DNA of 49,471 nt from Vicinamibacterales bacterium (lineage in GTDB: Bacteria > Acidobacteriota > Vicinamibacteria > Vicinamibacterales > JAMQPK01), in contig JAMQPK010000217.1 of the NCBI GenBank assembly GCA_023717525.1, positions 1 to 49,471 on the forward strand, given 5' to 3'. How positions within the stretch are numbered: the stretch's first letter is position 1; each line of letters begins with the position of its first letter. Positions 1-6,682 of the stretch are shown one piece after another. A program made the translations under genes and the position numbers. The notes under the pieces were generated by a model. It did not search any database, was not told where the DNA came from, and saw nothing but the letters and a program-made list of their open reading frames with translations.

Positions 1-165
1 TTTCTTTACCTTGCCGGCACGAATGGCACGCAGCGCGGCCGGGCCGACCGTAATCCGCCCGCGAGCCACCGCTTCGCGCTCGGTCACGGCTTTACCTCCG
101 ACATCGACCATGCGAACACGGCCCCTGGTGTCAACGTGCGACAAGCGCTGGCTTCGCTTTCTCAT
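1..165 (-). CDS. moaC: MoaC, cyclic pyranopterin monophosphate synthase (5' part only)
   Basis: This is the N-terminal 55 codons of a gene that runs off the left edge of the window. The start is ATG at 163-165. The translation begins MRKRSQRLSHVDTRGRVRMV and continues with DVGGKAVTEREAVA, which matches the conserved MoaC opening (L-[ST]-H-V/F-D-x-x-G-R-x-R-M-V-D-V, then K-x-V-T-x-R-x-A). MoaC catalyses the second step of cyclic pyranopterin monophosphate formation in molybdenum cofactor synthesis, acting in the cytoplasm after MoaA. Rex lies upstream on the same strand, separated by a 98-base spacer with an inverted repeat. The catalytic residues lie beyond the edge, so integrity cannot be judged. 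Confidence 0.85.
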   Translation of the reverse strand, partial: MRKRSQRLSHVDTRGRVRMVDVGGKAVTEREAVARGRITVGPAALRAIRAGKVKK

Positions 166-173
166 AAGGCCCG

Positions 174-256
174 CATTGAAGACTGACGCATTGACGATTG
201 AACCATTACGTTGTCTCTGCGTAATGTTCCAATTTTCCAATCTTCAATCTTCAATG
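174..256. repeat. 37-base imperfect inverted repeat, TTCAATCTTCAAT family
   Basis: Arms 174-210 and 220-256 pair at about 28 of 37 positions around the 9-base loop TTGTCTCTG. The right arm contains AATGTTCCAAT followed by TTCAATCTTCAAT, and closely similar text recurs at 34170-34198. It sits in the rex-moaC spacer, 8 bases beyond the rex stop, and could fold in RNA from either strand. It has no U-tract, so it is not a classical terminator. Confidence 0.6.
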
Positions 257-263
257 TCGTGTG

Positions 264-926
264 TCACTCCTCTTCCTCGTGAGCTAAATAGAACGACAGC
301 GACTCCAACGACACCGTCAGATCGACGCTCTTCAGCTTGACGTCCGCGGGCGCGCGCAACGTGCCCGGCGAGAAATTCAGAATTGCCTTGATCCCCGCCG
401 CGACGACTTGATCCACCACGTGCTGTGCGGCATCGGCCGGCACCGCAATTACCGCAATCGCGATCTTTTCGCGCGCCGCAATCTTGCGTAATTCCGTGAT
501 GTCGAAGATGGGCACGCCACCCCTCGACTGCTGACCGACCTTGGTGCTCAGCGCGTCGAAGAGCGCGACGATCTGGAACCCCTCCTGACGAAAGCCGGGG
601 TAATCGGACAACGCGAGGCCCAGATTACCGGCACCAAGGATCGCGACCTTCAACCGGCGCTCCAACCCGAGAATCTGGCGCAGGTGCCGCTTCAGGTCTT
701 TGACGTAGTAGCCGACGCCGCGCACGCCGAATTCTCCGAAGTACGCAAGGTCCTTGCGAATCTGCGCCGCGTTCAGATGAAATTGCTGCGCCAGCGTCTG
801 CGACGACACGGTTTTGACATCGGCGGCGTCGAGCGCGTTCAAGCACCGAAGGTACACCGACAGACGATTGGTCGTCAGCTCGGAGACCTGGTCGCTGAGC
901 TGTTTTCGCTTGATCGCCAATTTCAC
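264..926 (-). CDS. rex: Redox-sensing transcriptional repressor Rex
   Basis: Rex senses the NADH/NAD+ ratio and represses fermentation and respiration genes when NADH is low. At 220 residues it is the usual family length. Residues 1-80 form the winged-helix domain, with the typical stretches RLSVYLRCLN and RKDLAYFGEFGVRGVGY. Residues 85-205 form the Rossmann domain with the dinucleotide loop GAGNLG at 98-103. The C-terminal SLESLSFYL is the domain-swap helix of the dimer. A Rex half-site, TTCACAA, overlaps the region just upstream of the start (about 923-929 on the plus strand), but the other half is poor, so autoregulation is only possible. The OPT transporter at 976 is divergent, 49 bases away. 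Confidence 0.93.
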   Translation of the reverse strand: MKLAIKRKQLSDQVSELTTNRLSVYLRCLNALDAADVKTVSSQTLAQQFHLNAAQIRKDLAYFGEFGVRGVGYYVKDLKRHLRQILGLERRLKVAILGAGNLGLALSDYPGFRQEGFQIVALFDALSTKVGQQSRGGVPIFDITELRKIAAREKIAIAVIAVPADAAQHVVDQVVAAGIKAILNFSPGTLRAPADVKLKSVDLTVSLESLSFYLAHEEEE

Positions 927-975
927 AAGCGATTTTAGCTTACGCCGGGGGGCGCTACGGTAAACTTCCCCGCCA

Positions 976-2892
976 ATGCCACCACCTCCAGCGTTTCAGC
1001 CGTTCGTCCCAGCCACGGATGCGCCCGCCGAATTCACGTTCAGGGCAGTGATGCTCGGCGTGCTCCTGGGGCTGATTTTCGCGGCTTCGTCGGTCTATTT
1101 GGCCCTCCGCGCCGGGCTGACCGTGAGCGCGTCGATTCCCATCGCCGTGCTCGCGATCTCAGTGCTGAAGAAACTGGGCGGATCGACCATCCTCGAGAAC
1201 AACATCGTCCAGACGATCGGGTCGGCCGGCGAATCGGTGGCGGCCGGCGTCGTGTTCACCATTCCGGCGCTGATCTTTCTCGCGCCGGAAGGACCGGCCT
1301 ACTTCAACTACTACCAGATCACGATGCTTGCACTTGCCGGCGGTGTGCTCGGCGTCCTGATGATGGTGCCGCTCCGCCGTGCGCTGATCGTGAAGGAGCA
1401 CGGCGTGCTTCCGTATCCCGAGGGCACGGCCTGCGCCGAAGTTCTGCTGGCGGGCGAGAAGGGCGGGGCGCTGGCCAGAATGGTATTCGCCGGCGTCGCG
1501 TTCGGGGCACTGTGGAAATCCGCTTCGTGGATTTTCAATCTCTTTCTCACCAACGTCCGTTACACCACGCCGGCGACGAGCCAGTTCCCCAACGCCACGA
1601 TCGACCTCGATGTGTCGCCAGAGTATCTCGGCGTTGGCTACGTGATCGGCCCGCGCATCGCGGGAGAGATGTTCGCGGGCGGCGTGCTGTCGTGGCTGGT
1701 GCTCGCTCCGCTGATCTCGATTCTGGGCGCCTACATCACGATCCCGTTTCCACCGATCAGCCCGGATCTCGCCGTGAATCCTGCGAGCGGCCGGCCCTTT
1801 CTGATCTCGGAGATGGACGCCGATCAAATCTGGAGCGCTTACACCCGCTATATTGGCGCCGGCGCCGTCCTCGCCGCCGGGCTGATTTCGCTCGCACGCG
1901 CGCTTCCGACGATTCTTTCGTCGGCCATCGATGGCCTTCGCCAGTTCAGCGCGGGCACCGTCAGCCAGTTGAGAACCGAGCGCGACATCCCCATTTCCGT
2001 CGTTCTCGGCGGGTCGGTCGCCCTTGCCATCTTTCTCCTGATTGCTCCCGGGATGCCGACGCAGGGGAACCTCCTCGCCGCGGTCCTGGTCATGCTGTTC
2101 GGTTTCTTCTTCGTCACCGTCTCCGCGCGGATCACCGGCCTCATTGGATCGTCATCGAATCCGGTGTCGGGGATGACGATTGCCGTACTGATTCTGACGT
2201 GCCTGATCTTCGTCGCCGCGGGCTGGACCGACAGTTACTATGCGCCCATCGCGCTCTGCGTGGGCGCGGTCGTGTGCATCGCGGCGTGCAACGGGGGCGC
2301 CACTGCTCAGGATCTGAAAACCGGCTTCATCGTCGGCGCCACGCCCAGGTCTCAGCAGCTAGGCCTGTTGATCGGCGTGGTCGCGTCGGCGCTGGTCATC
2401 GGTATCACCACGTTGTATCTGCATCGCGTGTTCGGCATCGGGTCGCGCGACATCGCCGCGCCGCAGGCCACACTGATGGCCACCATCATCCGCGGCCTGC
2501 TCAGTCACAACCTGCCATGGGGGCTCGTACTCGCTGGTGTGTTCGTCGCCATCACGCTGGAGTTGTGCGGCGTTCATGCTCTTTCGTTCGCCGTCGGCGC
2601 CTACCTGCCCATCGCCACGACGGCGCCCATCATGGCCGGCGGCCTCGTGCGGTGGTATGTGGAAAAACGCACCGGAACGAGCAGCGAGTCGGACGCAGGC
2701 GCTGGCACGCTGTTCAGTTCGGGCCTGATCGCCGGCGGGTCGCTTATCGGCATCCTGTATGCGGTTCTCGTGGGAACGGGTAAAATTGGACTGTTCCAGG
2801 CGCGAGGCAGCATGGGCACCATCGCAACAGCTTTGCTGTTCCTGGCGCTGTCGCTTGTCCTGGCGAGGGCTGGTCAGAAATCACTCAGTTAA
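976..2892 (+). CDS. OPT-family oligopeptide/metal-chelate transporter
   Basis: This 638-residue polytopic inner-membrane protein belongs to the OPT family (COG1297 type). After a short Pro-rich N-terminus comes AVMLGVLLGLIFAASSVYLA, then the conserved ENNIVQTIGSAGESVAAGV, a hallmark of bacterial OPT proteins. About 14-16 hydrophobic segments follow. Family members import oligopeptides or metal chelates by proton symport; the substrate here cannot be read from sequence. The next gene starts 2 bases after its stop, so the two are probably cotranscribed. An alternative frame of 423 codons within it is a composition shadow. Confidence 0.9.
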   Translation: MPPPPAFQPFVPATDAPAEFTFRAVMLGVLLGLIFAASSVYLALRAGLTVSASIPIAVLAISVLKKLGGSTILENNIVQTIGSAGESVAAGVVFTIPALIFLAPEGPAYFNYYQITMLALAGGVLGVLMMVPLRRALIVKEHGVLPYPEGTACAEVLLAGEKGGALARMVFAGVAFGALWKSASWIFNLFLTNVRYTTPATSQFPNATIDLDVSPEYLGVGYVIGPRIAGEMFAGGVLSWLVLAPLISILGAYITIPFPPISPDLAVNPASGRPFLISEMDADQIWSAYTRYIGAGAVLAAGLISLARALPTILSSAIDGLRQFSAGTVSQLRTERDIPISVVLGGSVALAIFLLIAPGMPTQGNLLAAVLVMLFGFFFVTVSARITGLIGSSSNPVSGMTIAVLILTCLIFVAAGWTDSYYAPIALCVGAVVCIAACNGGATAQDLKTGFIVGATPRSQQLGLLIGVVASALVIGITTLYLHRVFGIGSRDIAAPQATLMATIIRGLLSHNLPWGLVLAGVFVAITLELCGVHALSFAVGAYLPIATTAPIMAGGLVRWYVEKRTGTSSESDAGAGTLFSSGLIAGGSLIGILYAVLVGTGKIGLFQARGSMGTIATALLFLALSLVLARAGQKSLS

Positions 2893-2894
2893 GC

Positions 2895-4055
2895 ATGATG
2901 AAACGATTGGCTGGCGTTATCGTCGCAGTCGTGGTGGCTCTCTCCACGACGGCTGCGCCGGCCTCCGCTCAGACCGTGCAGGCCCGCCGGGCCGCCACGG
3001 TTTCCGCGTTGCTGACGTTTGCAGGGTTCTTTCAGGGACAGCCGGTCGTGGTGCGGGGCAATCTCGCCACGCGCGATCAGGCTGTGCTCATCTCGGCGAG
3101 CGTTGAGCGCGCCATTCCGCTGATTTTCAATGGACCCTCACCGGCGGATGGGCCGGTCGAAGTGCGGGCGAGCTTCTGGGATGTGGGACGTCTTCAGCGC
3201 GACGACCCGCGCATTCAGAGCCTGGGACTGGGTCGCCTGTTGTCCAACGCCGCCGAGGGCGAGTGGCCACGACCCGGCGAGGTCGTGGCGCTCGTCGTCA
3301 CCGACGCCATACCGGTGAAGCCCGAGGAGAGTTCACCGTCGATCCGCCTCATCGCGTTGGAACCGTCACGATACGTCGGACAACGCGTGAAGGTGACCGG
3401 GCAGTTCCGCGGCCGGAATCTTTACGGCGAAATGCCGCAGGCCCCCGGACGTAGCCAGTGGGATTTCGTGCTGCACGCCGCGGACGCGGGAGTGTGGGTT
3501 ACGGGGATGCGCCCGCGCGGAAAGGATCTGAACCTCGACATCGACAAGCGTGTCGATACCAGCCGATGGCTCGAGGTGATCGGCGTCGTGCGCGAAGGAC
3601 GCGGCCTCGTCTGGATCGAAGCACAGCAGTTCTCCACTGCGACGCCGGATACCAGCATGCGCAGCACCGAGGCAGCGCCCGCGCCCGTGGCAGGCCCCCC
3701 ACCGGTGGTGATCTTCAGCGACCCGGAGGAAGGCGAGACCGGCGTTTCCCTGAAAGCGGTCGTCCGGCTGCAGTTCTCGCGCGACATGAACCCCGAGAGC
3801 TTCAAGGGCCGCGTGCATTGGCACTATCAATCGGTCGCGACGCCGGGACAGCCGCCCGTTGAGGTGACATCGGAGCGCGCCAACGCCACTCAGGTCGGGT
3901 ACGACGGGTCCAAGCGCTCGCTCGAGATCCGCATCAACGCCGACGAAGCCGCGAAATATCAGGATGTGTACGTGCAGCTCGACGAAGGCATCGTGGCGAC
4001 CGACGGCGCGAAGCTCGTGCCGTGGAAGCTGTCCTTCATCCTCGGGGCCCAGTAA
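2895..4055 (+). CDS. Secreted protein with C-terminal SbsA/Ig-like domain
   Basis: The protein has 386 residues and an N-terminal signal peptide (MMKRLAGVIVAVVVALSTTA, cleavage near ASAQT). Residues about 25-245 contain two OB-like segments, including the stretch around RYVGQRVKVTGQFRGRNLYG. After a Pro/Ala-rich linker near 255-270, residues 272-386 read VIFSDPEEGETGVSLKAVVR and LQFSRDMNPESF, the signature of bacterial Ig-like (SbsA/Big_5) domains. The role is unknown; it is likely a periplasmic or surface protein. It follows the OPT transporter by 2 bases, suggesting joint expression, and its 3' end overlaps the convergent DMT gene by 20 bases. ATG 2898 is an equally good start. Confidence 0.75.
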   Translation: MMKRLAGVIVAVVVALSTTAAPASAQTVQARRAATVSALLTFAGFFQGQPVVVRGNLATRDQAVLISASVERAIPLIFNGPSPADGPVEVRASFWDVGRLQRDDPRIQSLGLGRLLSNAAEGEWPRPGEVVALVVTDAIPVKPEESSPSIRLIALEPSRYVGQRVKVTGQFRGRNLYGEMPQAPGRSQWDFVLHAADAGVWVTGMRPRGKDLNLDIDKRVDTSRWLEVIGVVREGRGLVWIEAQQFSTATPDTSMRSTEAAPAPVAGPPPVVIFSDPEEGETGVSLKAVVRLQFSRDMNPESFKGRVHWHYQSVATPGQPPVEVTSERANATQVGYDGSKRSLEIRINADEAAKYQDVYVQLDEGIVATDGAKLVPWKLSFILGAQ

Positions 4056-4899
4056 TCGCCACCGCCACGCCTGCAAGAATCGTCGAGATGCCCGCCAGGG
4101 CCAGCGGTGTGACGGTCTCGTTGAGGAAGGCGCGGCCCAGCGCCAGCGCCACAATCGGGATGACGAGCGTGCTGAGGCTCAGAATCGTCGCGTCCATCTT
4201 CTTCAGCAGGTAGTAGTAAACCGAAAACGCGATCACGGATCCGACCACCGACAGATACAGCAGGGCCAGCACGTTGCTTCGGCTCCAGGACACGTCGGAC
4301 CAGCTTTCCAGAGCTGCGCTCATACTCAGCAGGCAGACGGTGCCAAGGCCCATTCCGAGGAAGTTCAGCACGGTCGTGTCGCTATGGCCACCGTACTTCT
4401 TCATCGTCACCAGATTGATGGCCGCGCAGATGCTGCCACCGAGCGCGGCCAGCATCCCAAGCGCCTGCGCGAACCCCAGGCGCTCCTGCGGCCAGAACAG
4501 CATCACGGTGCCTGACACACCGACGAGAATGCCGACAATCTTCCTGCCGCTCAGCGTCTCACTTCGCGTCCAGTACGCGCTCAGGAGGGACGTCGTCAAG
4601 GGCATCGTTGAAAACAGAATCGCGGTGAGTCCGCTCGAGATGCGCATCTCTGCCCAATAGACCGCGGCGTAGTTCAGCCAGAACACGAGCACGCCAAGCG
4701 AGAACACGCAGATCCTGTCGTCGCGGGTAAGTTGAAAGGGCTTGCGCCGGATGACGACCATCGCACCGATGATCGCGGTCGAGAGCAGAAAACGGAGGCC
4801 CGCTCCCAGAAAGGGTGGAACGCCGACCAGCCCCACCTTAATCGCAAGCCACGTGGAGCCCCAAATCAGGCAAATGAGCGCATAGAACGCAACTGCCAT
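4036..4899 (-). CDS. EamA/DMT-family transporter
   Basis: The protein has 287 residues and about ten transmembrane segments in two EamA repeats. The N-terminal YALICLIWGSTWLAIKVGL is the classic DMT start motif, and the second half contains VVGSVIAFSVYYYLLKKMD and ALGRAFLNETVTPLAL. These transporters export metabolites or amino acids; the substrate is unknown. The ATG start overlaps the plsC stop by one base (TGATG), so the two genes are translationally coupled. The 3' end overlaps the convergent Ig-like gene by 20 bases. Confidence 0.9.
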   Translation of the reverse strand: MAVAFYALICLIWGSTWLAIKVGLVGVPPFLGAGLRFLLSTAIIGAMVVIRRKPFQLTRDDRICVFSLGVLVFWLNYAAVYWAEMRISSGLTAILFSTMPLTTSLLSAYWTRSETLSGRKIVGILVGVSGTVMLFWPQERLGFAQALGMLAALGGSICAAINLVTMKKYGGHSDTTVLNFLGMGLGTVCLLSMSAALESWSDVSWSRSNVLALLYLSVVGSVIAFSVYYYLLKKMDATILSLSTLVIPIVALALGRAFLNETVTPLALAGISTILAGVAVAITGPRG

Positions 4900-5633
4900 C
4901 AGCTGTCAACGGGTCCAAGCGCGAGCAGTTGCTCGACTCGGGCTCTCACTTGATCTGCCAGCCGCTCGCGATCGGACAGCTCCATGCCGGCGGTGACAAT
5001 CGGCTCTCCGATCCGCACGCTGACCACGGCCGGCCGCACGATCGGGCTGCCCTTTCGCATCGATGTCGCCCCCCCCTGAACAGCGACGGGGACGACCGGT
5101 ACCTGCGCCTTGAGTGCCATCAGGAACGGCCCGCGCTTGAATGGCAACAACGCGCCCGTCCGGCTGCGGGTGCCTTCGGGAAAGGTCAAGAACGAATTTC
5201 CCTGTCGCAGCGACGCTGCAGTCTGCTCGATGGCGGCCATTGACTGTTCGCGACTGCCGCGATCGATTGGCACAAAGCCGCCGATCAAAAAGACTCTGCC
5301 CAGCAGGGGCAGCTTCGTCAACTCCTTCTTGAAGAGCACGTGGAGCCGGCTGTGCAGCGCCTGGAAAAGGATCGGTGGATCGATGTTGCTCTGGTGGTTC
5401 GAGCAGAACACGACTGCCTGTCCGGCGGGGATGTTCTGCCGGCCGGCCACGCGCGTGCGGATACCCGCGAGCGATGTCCCGATGGCTACGCCCCAGTGCC
5501 CCAGTACGTACAGGATGCCCTTCCACCGTAAGAGAATGGCGAGCGTCATCCCAATCGGGGCGGCAACCGCGACGTAGAGCGATACCGCCAGATAGGCGGC
5601 GAGCGAGCGGATGGCGGCGATGACGGTCGACAT
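4899..5633 (-). CDS. plsC: 1-acyl-sn-glycerol-3-phosphate acyltransferase (PlsC family)
   Basis: The protein has 244 residues. It transfers an acyl chain to lysophosphatidate at the inner membrane in phospholipid synthesis. The catalytic HX4D block is SNHQSNIDPPILF, and the substrate-binding block FPEGTRSRTGALLPFKRG is intact. A hydrophobic N-terminal segment (about residues 12-35) anchors it. It is the first gene of a two-gene unit with the DMT transporter. A paralogue in another lysolipid pathway is possible, so the symbol is a family call. Confidence 0.88.
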   Translation of the reverse strand: MSTVIAAIRSLAAYLAVSLYVAVAAPIGMTLAILLRWKGILYVLGHWGVAIGTSLAGIRTRVAGRQNIPAGQAVVFCSNHQSNIDPPILFQALHSRLHVLFKKELTKLPLLGRVFLIGGFVPIDRGSREQSMAAIEQTAASLRQGNSFLTFPEGTRSRTGALLPFKRGPFLMALKAQVPVVPVAVQGGATSMRKGSPIVRPAVVSVRIGEPIVTAGMELSDRERLADQVRARVEQLLALGPVDS

Positions 5634-5662
5634 TGACTGGAGGAGGGTACTGCAGTTTCGGC

Positions 5663-5690
5663 GGTTCTAGGGTTCTAGGGTTCTAAGGTT
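5663..5690. repeat. Degenerate tandem repeat, GGTTCTAG family
   Basis: Three tandem 9-10 base units (GGTTCTAGG, GGTTCTAGG, GTTCTAAGG) lie about 30 bases upstream of the plsC start. The same family occurs at 29452-29490 and 34131-34165. Confidence 0.6.
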
Positions 5691-5714
5691 AACCTGAACA
5701 TTTGAGAGAGCTTT

Positions 5715-5800
5715 CTATCCCAGCACGGAGGACACAGAGACACAGAAAATTGTCTTCGAAAACGTTTCTCTGTGCCCCCGTGCTCTCTGTGCTGAGATAG
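5715..5800. repeat. Long imperfect inverted repeat, CACGGAGGACACAGAG family
   Basis: The left arm, about 5715-5749, begins CTATCCCAGCACGGAGGACA. The right arm, about 5764-5800, ends GTGCTCTCTGTGCTGAGATAG. They pair along most of their length around an A/T-rich centre. The outer 12 bases (CTATCCCAGCAC / GTGCTGAGATAG) differ at one position. The element could form a hairpin of more than 30 base pairs in RNA or a cruciform in DNA. It lies downstream of carD. Confidence 0.6.
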
Positions 5801-5830
5801 GTTTGAAACCAAGAACTTGGAACCGCTAGA

Positions 5831-5864
5831 TAAAAAAAGGGCGGCGATCGGAAAATCGCCGCCC
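5831..5864 (-). terminator. Rho-independent terminator of carD
   Basis: Read on the minus strand, a perfect 10-bp stem (GGGCGGCGAT / ATCGCCGCCC) with loop TTTCCG is followed by seven T residues. It lies about 45 bases past the carD stop at 5909. Confidence 0.9.
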
Positions 5865-5865
5865 A

Positions 5866-5896
5866 CTTCCTACTTCTTACTTCTTACTTCTTACTT
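5866..5896. repeat. Tandem repeat of CTTCTTA
   Basis: About four heptamer units of CTTCTTA lie between the carD stop and its terminator hairpin. Confidence 0.6.
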
Positions 5897-5908
5897 ACAG
5901 CGAAGCTC

Positions 5909-6490
5909 CTACGACGCCCTCGCGGCTCTCCGGGGGGCAACCGCGCGCGGCGCGGGCACGGCTTTGGCCGCCTTCGCCCGGGCGATCGCGCGGGTGCGGG
6001 TCGTAAAGCTGCGCTCGAGCGCTTTCTCGACGCGCCCCTCGATCGACTCGGCGGTTTCACGCATCACTTCCGAGATTTCGGAGATGATGAGAAACTTGGC
6101 CCTGTCGAGCATGCGCTTCTCGCGGAACGAGAGGCTCTTCGACCGGCTGAGGAGCGTGAGGCTCTTCAGCACGTCGGCCACGTCGTAGATGGAGCCGGTC
6201 CGCATCTTGTCCGAGTTGTCCTTGAAGCGGCCTTTCCAGTTCTGGTGGTTGTCGATCTTGCCGTTGCCGAGCGCGTTGAACAGCCGCTCGACTTCCGCAT
6301 CGCCAATCGCTCGCCGAAGGCCGACGCCGTCGACGTTGTCAATGGGTACGAGCACGGTGGTCTCGTTGGCGACGATCCGCAGGTGATAGAAACCGCAGGT
6401 AGTACCGAGAATCGTTTTCTCTTCGATACGAGTTACAACGCCGAGCCCCTGGTTGGGGTAAATGACCTTGTCTCCGACCTCGAATGTCAC
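5909..6490 (-). CDS. carD: CarD-family transcriptional regulator
   Basis: The protein has 193 residues. CarD proteins bind the RNA polymerase beta subunit through an N-terminal Tudor-like domain and stabilise open complexes through a C-terminal helical domain. The Tudor part is FEVGDKVIYPNQGLGVVTRI, followed by the helical region containing NWKGRFKDN and SFREKRMLDRAK. The C-terminus is a basic Ala/Arg/Pro tail, as in some homologues. The frame stays open to 7219, but homology begins at GTG 6490, which has a GGGGGAA ribosome site 6-12 bases upstream and a promoter at 6552-6581. A strong terminator follows the gene. It is monocistronic. Confidence 0.9.
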   Translation of the reverse strand: MTFEVGDKVIYPNQGLGVVTRIEEKTILGTTCGFYHLRIVANETTVLVPIDNVDGVGLRRAIGDAEVERLFNALGNGKIDNHQNWKGRFKDNSDKMRTGSIYDVADVLKSLTLLSRSKSLSFREKRMLDRAKFLIISEISEVMRETAESIEGRVEKALERSFTTRTRAIARAKAAKAVPAPRAVAPRRAARAS

Positions 6491-6551
6491 AGTGGTTCCC
6501 CCGTCATGAGGTGCTTGATGAAGGCACGAAACTGTCGTAGAACGTCCCGCC

Positions 6552-6581
6552 AGTATAACGCTGAAATGGCCACTAAAGCAA
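6552..6581 (-). promoter_or_regulatory. Sigma-70-type promoter of carD
   Basis: The minus strand has a -35 TTGCTT (6581-6576), an 18-base spacer and a -10 TATACT (6557-6552). Initiation near 6545 would give a leader of about 55 bases before GTG 6490. Confidence 0.55.
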
Positions 6582-6682
6582 CGAAAAGCGGCAAAAAAGC
6601 GCGTATTTTCGCCTTTCATTCTCTCTACTAGGAACGTTGCGCCGTCAGACAATTTTGCGCTAATTTTGGCTCTAACACTTTG

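Noticed and set aside
915-935. Rex operator near the rex start
   Set aside because: Only the right half TTCACAA matches; the left half of the 18-base consensus is poor. Kept as a remark only.
1512-2783. 423-codon frame inside the OPT transporter in another phase
   Set aside because: It lies entirely within a complete OPT gene, and its product is Arg-rich without any fold.
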